64,000 nucleotides of DNA from Novosphingobium silvae (GCF_009856825.1 NZ_WVTD01000001.1:248001-312000), one strand, 5' to 3'; positions 8,552-15,953 are shown, numbered from the stretch's first letter. The notes: generated from the letters alone by a model not told the origin. Made by a program: numbers and translations.

Positions 8552-9018
8552 GCGCGCCTCCCTGAGCGCGCTCGGCGCGCGAGTGGGAGGTGCAAGGTAG
8601 CGATTCAGAGAAGAAACTGGCGCAGTCAAAGGGCAATGTCCCAGCAAGAGGACCCTTCGACCAGCTGCAATTCTGGAGGTCGGGCGTCACCGAGTTTGCA
8701 GACCGGTGTACATTGCCAGAACCGGCAGGCCCGAAAGCCTCACGGTGCGCCCGACCAAAGAAAAACGCGCTCCGCAAAACGGGGCGCGCCGGACGGCGTC
8801 GTACATAGCGGCTGCAAATCCGCATCGCTACCTTTTTCGTAACGACCGCGGGCACGTTGCTCGCCTGTCGTGGGGTTGTCAAGGTCATGAGCCTTAAGGC
8901 CTTTTTTGGCTTGTGAATGGGGGTTGGTTTGTGGAGGCGGGGCTTCACAACGCGTGGCTTGGCGCCACTCGAAAAGGGTGGGCCGCGTCCGCGAAGAGGT
9001 GGAGTTGAGCGACGGCGC
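8552..9018. other. Gene-poor stretch between AlpA and PcfJ-like genes
   Basis: No ORF here has convincing coding character. It holds the terminator at 8758-8788, and on the minus strand an open frame reading MTLTTPRQASNVPAVVTKK… that runs across the terminator, so it is unlikely to be a gene. A TTGACA on the minus strand near 8880 could be a -35 for the alpA direction, but no good -10 accompanies it. Confidence 0.5.
8758..8788 (-). terminator. Rho-independent terminator of the leftward early operon
   Basis: On the minus strand GCGCCCCG-TTTTG-CGGAGCGC forms a stem (one G·U pair) followed by GTTTTTCTTT. It sits about 230 bp after the PcfJ-like gene, the last gene of the operon starting near the Cro-type gene. 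Confidence 0.75.
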
Positions 9019-10005
9019 TCATGCGGCTCGTCCTTTCGGGAGGTTGGCAAGTTCGGGGCAATGCCCGTCGATGAAGGCAGTGGTGGCCTTCCAGACTGCG
9101 GCGCTGGCCGCCTTGTTCGCGAAGGCCTTAAGCTGCTGGACGTGCCCGCCGACGATCTCGACGGTGGCCATGCGGCGCATGTCGGCGCGAACGGAATAGA
9201 TGTGGCAGTCGCCCGCCATTACGCGCGGGATGTAGCTAGCCACACAGTGACGCATTCGCGCTCCCTCCTCGAGGAGCATGCCCGGAGTGGCCAGCTTGAA
9301 GAATTCGAAGCCGGCGACTTCGGCGTGGTCGGGCCAGTCGCTCAGGTCGATCAGCGTAGAGGGCGTCAGGCCAAGGCCGTAGGCGCTGAGATTGCGGTTG
9401 GCGGCCAGGCGATCGTGCCAAAGCTCAACCTCGTTCTCCATGCGCTCGAACGACCATCGTTCGACGTCAGCCAAGTGGTGCCTGGCGAGGTAATCCGCAA
9501 AGTCTTCCGCCTGGCCATCGCCGCAGCGCTGGGCATGCCGGGCGATCCACGCGAAGCCGCGCTTGGGCGAAGCGCGGTTGAGCACGAGGCGGCGGCGGTA
9601 TTGGCGCAGCGAGCGGAGCCATTTGCGCTGCGCGCCGGGCTTCTCCGGGATCGCCTGCGAGAGGGTCGAGGGGTCGAGATCGTTCAACTCGCGAACGAAT
9701 TCCGCCATGTAAGGGACGATACAGGAAGCCTTGAGCTTACGGAGTGGCCCGGCGATTGCGACTGCCGCCATGACCGAGCGCAGACGCTCCCCCCGCTGGA
9801 TAGGGCCTGCGATGCGACTGGCGATGTAGAGCCTGTCCGCCTTCGTGTTCACCTTTACACCGAACGAGGCTGCGAGGACGGGGGCCTGTTCTAGATAATC
9901 GATCGCGCGCGGGTGCAGGTCCGCCAGGAAGAGCGCGTTGCGGTGCATGCCCTGATTCGGGAACAGGGTGACGGCGCGGGCGCGAGGGGAGAGCGCCTCG
10001 TTCAT
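9019..10005 (-). CDS. PcfJ-like protein
   Basis: Protein of 328 aa. The C-terminal third shows the PcfJ signature: EEGARMRHCVASYI (His-Cys), then IYSVRADMRRMATVEIVGGHVQQLKAFANK. Upstream is a long helical region rich in Arg and Trp. PcfJ-like proteins are common in mobile elements, but their biochemical role is unknown. Its ATG overlaps the stop of the preceding gene by four bases. It is the last gene before the leftward terminator. Confidence 0.8.
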   Translation of the reverse strand: MNEALSPRARAVTLFPNQGMHRNALFLADLHPRAIDYLEQAPVLAASFGVKVNTKADRLYIASRIAGPIQRGERLRSVMAAVAIAGPLRKLKASCIVPYMAEFVRELNDLDPSTLSQAIPEKPGAQRKWLRSLRQYRRRLVLNRASPKRGFAWIARHAQRCGDGQAEDFADYLARHHLADVERWSFERMENEVELWHDRLAANRNLSAYGLGLTPSTLIDLSDWPDHAEVAGFEFFKLATPGMLLEEGARMRHCVASYIPRVMAGDCHIYSVRADMRRMATVEIVGGHVQQLKAFANKAASAAVWKATTAFIDGHCPELANLPKGRAA

Positions 10006-10687
10006 GTCGCCACCGCGTCTATATTGCCGCGATGGACATCAAAGCTGACTGCTACGACCCATGGATTGTCCTGCCACCGCTCGCCCTCGACGGTGTGGAG
10101 GCTGTTCCAGAGGGTAGCGTAGCTGCGCGTAGCCGGGTTGCCAGGGTCGCGAACATTGAACCCATCCCCCCAACGTAATCGCGCCAAGCTGTCCCGCCGG
10201 TACAGGCGAAACCCTCAATGCCCTCCGCGATCGCATCCGCCTCGCTGCACTCCTTCAACCGCTGGACACGCACTTCGGTAACCGCCAGCCAGATGCGCGA
10301 GAAGTGGCGCGGCATGTGGATCGATGGCGTCCAGCGTTCGCCGTCCCCAAGCTCGTAGCCATCGGCCTTGAACGCAGCGACCTTATCGCGCTGGTTATCG
10401 CTGCGCCTGATCCAGTAAAGCGCGCTCTCTCTAACGTAGAGGCGGTCGCCAGAGGCATAAGGCAGGTGAAAGCGCTCGCTGCTGTTCCAACTGCCGTTCG
10501 CGCGCCAGTAGTAGGCCTGCCCGTGCTGGGGAGCGCCTGTGCAGTAGTCGCCAACATGATCGACCCGCTTGCCTGCTGCAAGTGTATCGCCCGGCTGCGG
10601 CTTCAGGATGCGGCGGGTTTGTGTTTTCCTCCCGCCGAGCAGCGCCTGCACCATCGGCGCGGAGAAGATGATTCCCTTTTCAGCCAC
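10002..10687 (-). pseudogene. ASCH-like phage protein, split by a -1 frameshift at a G6 run
   Basis: The first frame (from MAEKGIIFSAPMVQALLGGRKTQTRRIL, 10687) carries the well-known phage hypothetical/ASCH-type N-terminus, with RLYVRESALYWIRR and PRHFSRIWLAVTEVRVQRLKECSEADAIAEGIEG. After WRDYVGG (around 10166-10171, six C on the plus strand) it drifts into nonsense. The expected C-terminus, PATRSYATLWNSLHTVEGERWQDNPWVVAVSFDVHRGNID, continues in the -1 frame to a stop at 10002. One missing base in the homopolymer explains this. It may be a real mutation, an assembly error, or less likely programmed slippage. Function unknown; such proteins are near-universal in proteobacterial phages. Confidence 0.75.
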
Positions 10688-10952
10688 GGCCGGCCTCCTT
10701 CCCGAACGGAAGGAAGTGTTCGCAGCCGATCACGCCACGTGTGCCGCAGTTCGGGCACGGGCCGGGCGTCGGAGCCGCGAAGGTCGGCACCGGCTTCCAG
10801 AGCCGGCGGGGCTTGGCGCGGTACGCGGCGGCCAAGCGGACGGGTTCGAACGCGAGCGGCTGACTGGCGGTGCGGATCGCGCGCAAGTTGGCGTCGAAGT
10901 CCGCAAGGTCGAGGTCGGGCGCTTCGAAGAGCGCGGCAGGGCTGATGTTCAC
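10680..10952 (-). CDS. Small phage protein with C-terminal CPNCG motif
   Basis: About 90 aa from a GTG at 10952 that overlaps the stop of the upstream 40-aa gene (GTG in TGGTGAAC). It reads VNISPAALFEAPDLDLADFD… and ends with PGPCPNCGTRGVIGCEHFLPFGKEAGRG, a possible zinc knuckle (CxxC…C…H). It overlaps the next gene's ATG by eight bases. The longer frame extending to 11273 is a coincidence of frames. Family not recognised. Confidence 0.55.
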   Translation of the reverse strand: MNISPAALFEAPDLDLADFDANLRAIRTASQPLAFEPVRLAAAYRAKPRRLWKPVPTFAAPTPGPCPNCGTRGVIGCEHFLPFGKEAGRG

Positions 10953-11071
10953 CAGTTCACCCCGCGAAGCAGGACGTGGCCGCAAATCGCGGCGATGGCG
11001 GGGCCGGTAGCGGCGAAGCCGCGCAGGCCGGGCACGGTGAAGCGGTAGAAGCGGGCGGCCGTCTCGCTCAT
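10949..11071 (-). CDS. 40-aa phage micro-protein
   Basis: Reads MSETAARFYRFTVPGLRGFA and ends HVLLRGVNW. It is supported by overlaps at both ends: its ATG overlaps the stop of the upstream gene (ATGA) and its TGA overlaps the downstream GTG. No domain is recognisable. Existence is inferred from tight packing in the operon. Confidence 0.5.
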   Translation of the reverse strand: MSETAARFYRFTVPGLRGFAATGPAIAAICGHVLLRGVNW

Positions 11072-11273
11072 TTGAAGGTGCTCCAGTCGATTTCGGGGAG
11101 GTCGGAGTGGCCCGCGGCGCGCATGTCGGCGCGCAGTTGGTTGGCCATGGCGCGGACTTTTCGCGATCCTGCCGCGCCTTGGCGGCGCGCACCTCGGCGC
11201 TGCGTTGCCCGAGGGTCTGCGCGGCGGTGGTGGTGGCCGCCTTCCGGCGGAAGAGGCGCGGCAGGCGGAACAT
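11068..11273 (-). pseudogene. Small phage protein, probable 1-base deletion near 11160
   Basis: MFRLPRLFRRKAATTTAAQ…VRAAKARQDREK opens in one frame. The natural continuation VRAMANQLRADMRAAGHSDLPEIDWSTFK, ending at 11068 in an ATGA overlap with the next gene, is in the -1 frame. A missing base in the AAAAG stretch at about 11160 would restore a 68-aa protein. An alternative is that only the 26-aa C-terminal peptide starting at its own Met is made. Function unknown; N-terminus is basic. Confidence 0.45.
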
Positions 11274-11276
11274 GGA

Positions 11277-11774
11277 TCAGTCGATCCCCAGGCTGCACTT
11301 GTAGGTGTCGAGCAGCATGTCCATTTCGCGGCGATCGTCGGGCTTCATCTTACGAATGCGCACGATCTGGCGCATGATCTTGACGTCGTACCCGACCGCT
11401 TTGGCCTCGTTGTAGACGTCACGGATATCGTCGCTGAGGCCCTTCTTCTCTTCCTCGAGGCGCTCCACGCGCTCGATCAGGAGCCGCAGCCGATCGTCGG
11501 CGGCGCGGTTCTCTTTCGGGAGATCGACCGGGATGGTCATCTGCTGTTCGGCCGGCGCGGACGGGGTGAGCGCCTGTCCGTCGTCGCCGAGGACGACGCG
11601 GCGGCCGACGTCGTCGGGTGCGGAGACGATGCCGTCGCGTTCCATGCGCTCGACCAGCAAGGCGGCGGTGTTGTATCCCACGCCGATCTTGCGCTGCAGC
11701 CACGAGGTGGAGGCCTTGTCGTGCTCGCGCACGAGCGCGACGGCGGTGCCGTAGTGATCAGTTTCAGTGGTCAT
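11277..11774 (-). CDS. FtsK-gamma winged helix fused to GapR (DUF2312) domain
   Basis: Protein of 165 aa with two recognisable parts. Residues about 5-55 (YGTAVALVREHDKASTSWLQ then RKIGVGYNTAALLVERMERDGIV) match the gamma winged-helix domain of the FtsK translocase, which reads KOPS-type DNA motifs. Residues about 92-165 (ADDRLRLLIERVERLEEEKK, then DDIRDVYNEAKAVGYDVKIM and RQIVRIRKMKPDDRREMDMLLDTYK) match GapR/DUF2312, an alphaproteobacterial protein that clamps overtwisted DNA. An acidic/Pro linker joins them. Start 11774 is in TGATG overlap with the gene upstream. The combination suggests a sequence-guided GapR-like DNA-structuring factor for phage replication or transcription; that role is inference. 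Confidence 0.85.
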   Translation of the reverse strand: MTTETDHYGTAVALVREHDKASTSWLQRKIGVGYNTAALLVERMERDGIVSAPDDVGRRVVLGDDGQALTPSAPAEQQMTIPVDLPKENRAADDRLRLLIERVERLEEEKKGLSDDIRDVYNEAKAVGYDVKIMRQIVRIRKMKPDDRREMDMLLDTYKCSLGID

Positions 11775-11950
11775 CAGCCGATCCTCAGGAGTTCGTCGAT
11801 CTTCGCCCGGGCGTGATCGGCGCCGCGCTGCCAGAACAGGCCGCGCTTGCTGGTGGGGGAGTAGGGATTGCGTGCCGGCGGGGCGGCAAGCAGGCGTTCG
11901 GCGATGACGGCGTCGCGGCCTTCGCGAATGTGCTGGGCGATCGGCGTCAT
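11774..11950 (-). CDS. Rmf/CrpP-like small phage protein
   Basis: Protein of 58 aa (MTPIAQHIREGRDAVIAERL…NPYSPTSKRGLFWQRGADHARAKIDELLRIG). The NPY(x)nW(x)nGAxxAR pattern resembles the ribosome-modulation-factor-like fold common in phage and plasmid micro-proteins. It overlaps both neighbours (ATGA upstream, TGATG downstream). Function is not established. Confidence 0.6.
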   Translation of the reverse strand: MTPIAQHIREGRDAVIAERLLAAPPARNPYSPTSKRGLFWQRGADHARAKIDELLRIG

Positions 11951-12087
11951 GACGGCAGCATCGTCCAGAGAAGCGCGAAGGCGTAAGCAATGGCGGGCGT
12001 CATGAGGACGAGGCGCACCGTGTCCTGCTGGACATCGCAGGGAGCGCTTCGCCAGAGATCGCGCCAGGCGGCAAGGGAGCCGGTCAC
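11947..12087 (-). CDS. Small membrane protein
   Basis: About 46 aa from a GTG at 12087 (VTGSLAAWRDLWRSAPCDVQ…) with a C-terminal hydrophobic segment VRLVLMTPAIAYAFALLWTML. GTGA overlap with the upstream stop supports the start. No family recognised. Confidence 0.5.
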   Translation of the reverse strand: MTGSLAAWRDLWRSAPCDVQQDTVRLVLMTPAIAYAFALLWTMLPS

Positions 12088-12296
12088 TGGCGGCGGCCCG
12101 AAAGGACGCGCTGCTCTGCGCTGACGGTGCAGGGCCCGCAATAGACGTGTATGTCGCGGCGAGACTCCTTGCGTGTCCACCCTTTCGGCAACGCGGTGCT
12201 GCGCGTGTGCTCGACGCACTCGCAGGCGTTGCAGATGAAGGTGAATTGCGGGGGCGTGCGGCGCGTGGCGGGCGCGGATTGACGATTGAGGCGCAT
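12084..12296 (-). CDS. Small cysteine-containing phage protein
   Basis: Protein of 70 aa starting MRLNRQSAPATRRTPPQFTFICNACECVEHTRS and ending HVYCGPCTVSAEQRVLSGRRQ. Two CxxC pairs (CNAC, CGPC) predict a zinc-ribbon-like fold. A longer frame upstream exists but is low complexity. Possibly DNA- or RNA-binding; unassigned. Confidence 0.55.
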   Translation of the reverse strand: MRLNRQSAPATRRTPPQFTFICNACECVEHTRSTALPKGWTRKESRRDIHVYCGPCTVSAEQRVLSGRRQ

Positions 12297-12316
12297 GGCG
12301 GGGCCTTTCGATTTGA

Positions 12317-12493
12317 TCAGCGGAAGGTGGAGAGGCTGTCGACCTGCAGACCGACCACGAAAGCGATCAGCAGTATCGACACGCAGAAGACGGCAGCGGC
12401 GCCGAGGCCGAGGAAGATTGCACCGCCATCCAGCGGCGGCGGGGTGCAGGCGCGGCAGGCGCACTCCATGGAGTGCACATCAGGTTTCAGCAT
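12317..12493 (-). CDS. Small single-pass membrane protein
   Basis: Protein of 58 aa (MLKPDVHSMECACRACTPPP…) with a cysteine-rich N-terminus and a transmembrane helix IFLGLGAAAVFCVSILLIAFVVGL. It lies 13 bp after the Ogr-like gene and 20 bp before the zinc-ribbon gene. Function unknown. Confidence 0.5.
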   Translation of the reverse strand: MLKPDVHSMECACRACTPPPLDGGAIFLGLGAAAVFCVSILLIAFVVGLQVDSLSTFR

Positions 12494-12506
12494 GTGAGGA
12501 TGCCTT

Positions 12507-12875
12507 TCAGGCGGCTTCCGCCGAGGGCGGGCCGAGTTCGAACATGTCTGGCTGTGTGGCGTCACGCGGGCGCGTGGCTTCAAGAAAGGCTTGCCGCTCC
12601 ATGGGGCGCAGCGGCAGGTCGACCTTGGGATTGGGGATGCCGCTGGGGACGATCCCGTATTCGTATGCGAGCGACGCGCGCCAGCTGTGGCTGCAGAACA
12701 GGTTGACGCACTGGTAGTACATGTCCCTGTGCTGGCCGGTGACCTGCTTGCTGGAGCGGATGCGACCTCGAAAGCCACAGTGCGGGCAGTAGAGAGGCGC
12801 GAACCGGCCGGCGTCGTCTTCGGCTACGACGCTGGCGACGTCCTCTGCGGCCGTTTGCTTGTGTCCCCCCGACAT
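12507..12875 (-). CDS. ogr: Ogr/Delta-type zinc-finger late transcription activator
   Basis: Protein of 122 aa. Residues 30-62 show C-P-H-C … C-(4)-C (CPHCGFRGRIRSS…YYQCVNLFCSHSWRASLAYEY), the zinc finger of the P2 Ogr / P4 Delta family, which turns on late phage promoters through RNA polymerase. The P2 protein is about 72 aa; this one has extra N- and C-terminal tails. It sits in the leftward early operon rather than after gene D as in P2. A shared dyad in the late promoter regions is the candidate target. Confidence 0.85.
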   Translation of the reverse strand: MSGGHKQTAAEDVASVVAEDDAGRFAPLYCPHCGFRGRIRSSKQVTGQHRDMYYQCVNLFCSHSWRASLAYEYGIVPSGIPNPKVDLPLRPMERQAFLEATRPRDATQPDMFELGPPSAEAA

Positions 12876-12878
12876 CGA

Positions 12879-13334
12879 TCAGGTCCCCGACGCTTGCGAT
12901 TTGAGGTTGTGGAGGAGCGCGGCCCAAGCCTGCATGGCTTCCTCGCCCTCGCGGATAGCTGCAAGGCGCGCGGCCGGATCGCCACTGCTGGCCGCCTGCA
13001 TGACGGCATTCATGGCCTCTCCGCTTTCCTTGGCCGCAATGCCGGAGGCCTTCATCAGGCAAGTGGCATCTGCCCCGGCCGCAGTGGTGTCGATGCCCAG
13101 GCGCGCAGCATGGCAGTCGAGAAACGGCGAGCACGCGCCTCCTGCCTGGCGGAACGCAGCATCGAGGCGGATCGCATCGCGATACTTGAGTTCGCGGCCG
13201 GTGTCGGGATCGCCCAGCTTGCGGGTCATCGAGACGGACATCTCGACGATTTCGGCGCAGGTTTCCCATCCCAGAAGGTCAGCGACGGTTTCGAGCGCGC
13301 GGTACTGGGTGAGCGGTTGGCGAGGCTTCGTCAT
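12879..13334 (-). CDS. Phage early protein, possible CII-like regulator
   Basis: Protein of 151 aa (MTKPRQPLTQYRALETVADLLGWETCAEIVE…). The N-terminal part, with LADLLGW-like and RDAIRLDAAFRQAGG segments, resembles phage regulatory CII (CP76-type) proteins of P2-like phages. The C-terminus is Ala-rich helical. ATG overlaps the stop of the Cro-type gene (ATGA). The assignment rests on context and weak similarity. Confidence 0.5.
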   Translation of the reverse strand: MTKPRQPLTQYRALETVADLLGWETCAEIVEMSVSMTRKLGDPDTGRELKYRDAIRLDAAFRQAGGACSPFLDCHAARLGIDTTAAGADATCLMKASGIAAKESGEAMNAVMQAASSGDPAARLAAIREGEEAMQAWAALLHNLKSQASGT

Positions 13335-13699
13335 GCCTGCACCGTGCGGTCACAAGTGTGCAAAGCCGCCCGGTGTTTTCCGTATCTCGTGCCGCCGGCG
13401 CGATCTACGCCGTGGAAGACAGGAGCGGCATCAGGGCTCGCTTCTGCCGGAGTGCAGGGGCGATCTTGGTGGGCAGCACGGGCAACAGCTTCAGGGACAT
13501 CTCCCGAAGGGAAGATGACCAGTTCTGCCGTGACGGGCAGTCCGAGAGCCAAACCGACCGCCAGAACGTGCGGTTGCTTTTCAGCGGGGATGCGATCGTT
13601 GCGCTTCCAACCAGCCACGGTTGAGGGAGACTCGGAAAGTTCCCGAGCCATCGGCCTAATGCCGTCGAACAGTGTGAAAATCGAGATCTGCGGTTCCAT
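13331..13699 (-). CDS. Cro-type HTH regulator
   Basis: About 122 aa from ATG 13699 (MEPQISIFTLFDGIRPMARELSESPSTVAGWKRNDRIPAEKQPHVLA). The HTH reads MARELSESPSTVAGWKRNDRIP, the Cro/YdaS style. A longer frame would need a TTG. Divergent from the putative repressor gene across 85 bp, so it probably heads the early (lytic) operon running to 9019 and is repressed in the lysogen. The C-terminal half is low in recognisable structure. Confidence 0.7.
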   Translation of the reverse strand: MEPQISIFTLFDGIRPMARELSESPSTVAGWKRNDRIPAEKQPHVLAVGLALGLPVTAELVIFPSGDVPEAVARAAHQDRPCTPAEASPDAAPVFHGVDRAGGTRYGKHRAALHTCDRTVQA

Positions 13700-13710
13700 G
13701 AACACGCATG

Positions 13711-13772
13711 TGCGGGAAAATGAAACGCTTGGCAAATCTTTTTTGGGACTGACATCGTATCAGATTTCCGCA
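13711..13772. promoter_or_regulatory. Divergent control region between Cro-type and repressor genes
   Basis: An inverted pair TGCGG(G)AAA at 13711-13719 and TTTCCGCA at 13765-13772 flanks the AT-rich middle of the 85-bp gap. These are plausible half-sites for the repressor or Cro. Clear -35/-10 pairs could not be assigned. Confidence 0.4.
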
Positions 13773-13784
13773 CGGCATGCGCAA

Positions 13785-14324
13785 ATGACCAAGTCTGTCC
13801 CCGAACGCCTGAAAGAACTGCGGATTTCCGCCGTTCCCCGCCTATCGATTCGCAAGATGGCCGAGGAGCTGGGGGTTACGTTTCCACGCTACGTCTACTT
13901 CGAGGACTCAAAGCGCTTCAAAAAGCGCGAACTTCCGCTCGAGTTCACCCGCCAAATCGCGGACGTCCTATCCCGATATGGCGTGGACCCCATGGAAGTC
14001 ATGAAGCTTGCCGGGTTGAGCGAGGCCGAGGCTGAACCTGAGGTGCGTGAAATTGAGGCTGCTCAACCCAAGCGCCACTGGATCAACCTGCCGGTGTGCC
14101 TTCCTAGTGAAGCAGCCCTCGCTGCAATGTTTGAAACACTTCTAGCCTTGATTCCGGAAGACGCGACTCGGGCTGAAGCCGCCCGCATTCTTGCTCAGCG
14201 GCTTCCAACTGGGTTCGCAGCGATCGGACCTGACGTTTATGAAGAGGGCTCGGACGAAGAGCCTGTTCCCGCCTTGCCGCCTCGAGGGCACGCCAAAGGT
14301 CGTCGCGATTCGCCACGGCTGTAG
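13785..14324 (+). CDS. HTH phage repressor (CI-like)
   Basis: Protein of 179 aa from ATG 13785 (MTKSVPERLKELRISAVPRLSIRKMAEELGVTFPRYVYFEDSKRFK). The N-terminal HTH is of XRE type. No LexA-like peptidase domain (Ala-Gly site, Ser/Lys dyad) is visible, so induction by RecA cleavage is not supported; P2 C repressor also lacks it. It is the only rightward gene in the left arm and is oriented head-to-head with the Cro-type gene, as expected for the lysogeny gene. Confidence 0.7.
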   Translation: MTKSVPERLKELRISAVPRLSIRKMAEELGVTFPRYVYFEDSKRFKKRELPLEFTRQIADVLSRYGVDPMEVMKLAGLSEAEAEPEVREIEAAQPKRHWINLPVCLPSEAALAAMFETLLALIPEDATRAEAARILAQRLPTGFAAIGPDVYEEGSDEEPVPALPPRGHAKGRRDSPRL

Positions 14325-14547
14325 CGCAGGCTACGCTGCATCGCAGGCACGCGAGGTCGCACCCCGGCGTCAGTCGATAAATATTGCTGCTCACTTCGCG
14401 ACCCCGCATGTTCTCGATTCGTTCCGAATTTAGCGGGACGAGCCGTGTAGGAAACCCGTAAGTGCACAGGCATGAAAATTTCCTTGTTGACCGCAGGTTA
14501 TGTGCGTCTCGTCGTGGCTGTGCGGATAACGACGACAATCTCCGGGA

Positions 14548-15582
14548 CTAGGCTAGCACCTCCAGCTGCAGCCGAGTGGACAGCCCACGCCCGTCCATCT
14601 GGTGATCGGCCGAGGCAATGAGCCACTTCGCGGCATCGACGTGCGGCTTGAAGTCCGAAACGGTCACATGCATCCCGGGGATCAACAACGGATTGCCAAG
14701 CGACAGATCGAGATCAAGGCTGGCGCTGGCGCGCTGCAGGCGCTGATGTTCTGCTTTGCTGGCCGCATCTGCATCGGCCTTGCTGGCGTAGACACGCTTC
14801 AGGCGCTTCTTGTTCGTTCCACCGGTGCTTACCGTCTCGCGCTTCCCGGCCTTGGTGTCGTGGTACTGGGCCTCGGCCCCGTCCTGCCCCTTATCCCGCG
14901 CGCAGCGTTTCCAGGAGTAGCGGCTGCAATCGCTGCGGCTGATCTGCCCGGTGGGCAGGGCAGCACCCGTGGCGGTGGTAGTGGCGCCGATCGGCACGAA
15001 GATCAGGGCACCGGCCTTCACCGTTGACGTGGCGTCATAGCGCCGCGCCAGATCGCGAAGGAACTGCATGTCCGACTTGTTGCCCTGTTCGGCCGCCGAG
15101 ACCGACCGGTCTGCCAGTTCAGCATGGCAGCGCGGCACAAGGCCGTGCCGGCCGGCGATGGCGGCCACGATGGCGCCGAGCGTCGTATCCTTCCAGACCT
15201 GATTGATGCGGGTGCGGAAGCTGTTCTTGAAATCGGCGCTGCGGGCACGAACGGAAACGCGATCGGGAGGGCCTTCCCAGCTGAGTTCGTCGACGATGAA
15301 GCCGCCCTTGTCCACGAGGCCGGGCGTAACGCCGGTCCCCTGCAGCCATCCCAGCGACACCCGCAGGATCGAACCCTGCGGCGGGGGCGCGAACTGGCCA
15401 TCGTGATCGTGCACGACGATCTCCAGTTCATCCGCCTCCTCGCCTCGCCGCTCTGACAAACGCAGGGAGATCAGGCGCGGGGCGATAGTGCTGGTCAGGC
15501 TGACGCCATCAAGAGTTACGTCCCACGCCGCGCGGGCTTCGACATGGCGCGCCGTGACGATGATCGGATCGCCGTCCTTCAT
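14548..15582 (-). CDS. D: Tail protein gpD (late control protein)
   Basis: P2 gpD family, 344 aa (P2 about 387). It is the baseplate hub, equivalent to T4 gp27. Recognisable segments are LRLSERRGEEADELEIVVHD near the N-terminus, FIVDELSWEGPPDRVSVRARSADF, and the long-range hub segment KSDMQFLRDLARRYDATSTVKAG. Last gene of the leftward tail operon; its ATG overlaps the end of gpU by four bases. Confidence 0.9.
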   Translation of the reverse strand: MKDGDPIIVTARHVEARAAWDVTLDGVSLTSTIAPRLISLRLSERRGEEADELEIVVHDHDGQFAPPPQGSILRVSLGWLQGTGVTPGLVDKGGFIVDELSWEGPPDRVSVRARSADFKNSFRTRINQVWKDTTLGAIVAAIAGRHGLVPRCHAELADRSVSAAEQGNKSDMQFLRDLARRYDATSTVKAGALIFVPIGATTTATGAALPTGQISRSDCSRYSWKRCARDKGQDGAEAQYHDTKAGKRETVSTGGTNKKRLKRVYASKADADAASKAEHQRLQRASASLDLDLSLGNPLLIPGMHVTVSDFKPHVDAAKWLIASADHQMDGRGLSTRLQLEVLA

Positions 15583-15953
15583 GCGACACGCGTCAGGGTG
15601 ATGGTGAAGGCGTTCTGGCGGGCCCGGCCGTCATCGGTCAGGTTGCTTTTGTCCTCGTCTATCGCGTCGATCGTGAACGTGCCGATCTTGACGTGACGGC
15701 CGTCCAGCAGCGGCAGCGCTTCCCCATCCTCGGCCAGTTCGGCCAGCGTTTCGATCGACGAGTAATCACCCAGCAGTTCCGGCACGAGGGTGCCGGCAAG
15801 CGTGATCCTGTCCTCTCCCGGTCCGGTGAACTGGCTGGCCGCGCGCGCACCGAAACGATCGGTGCGCTCGTGCCGCCAGTCCCGGCGACGCGTGAGGCTG
15901 TCGGGCAGAGCAGTGTTGCTGTCGAAGACGAACATGCCGAGGGCGAAAAGCAT
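15579..15953 (-). CDS. U: Tail protein gpU
   Basis: Tail tube terminator/baseplate-adjacent protein of 124 aa (MLFALGMFVFDSNTALPDSLTRRRDWRHERTDRFGARAASQFTGPGEDRITL), a typical P2 gpU opening. The start is chosen where the gpT stop overlaps (TGATG). It lies between gpT and gpD, the P2 order. Confidence 0.88.
   Translation of the reverse strand: MLFALGMFVFDSNTALPDSLTRRRDWRHERTDRFGARAASQFTGPGEDRITLAGTLVPELLGDYSSIETLAELAEDGEALPLLDGRHVKIGTFTIDAIDEDKSNLTDDGRARQNAFTITLTRVA

Noticed and set aside
8800-8840. tRNA-Cys-like anticodon arm (GCGG-CTGCAAAT-CCGC)
   Set aside because: Loop is eight bases, no T-arm (GTTCGAATC) or acceptor stem pairs around it; chance similarity.
10160-10175. Programmed -1 frameshift at the G6 run
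   Set aside because: The zero frame does not end soon after, and homologues of this type are single-frame proteins; a lost base is simpler.
13729-13764. Sigma-70 promoter TTGGCA…TATCAG for the repressor
   Set aside because: Spacing of 24 bases is too long for a functional pair.
14104-14538. Minus-strand 144-codon frame after the repressor
   Set aside because: Overlaps the repressor gene and has no recognisable domain or ribosome site.
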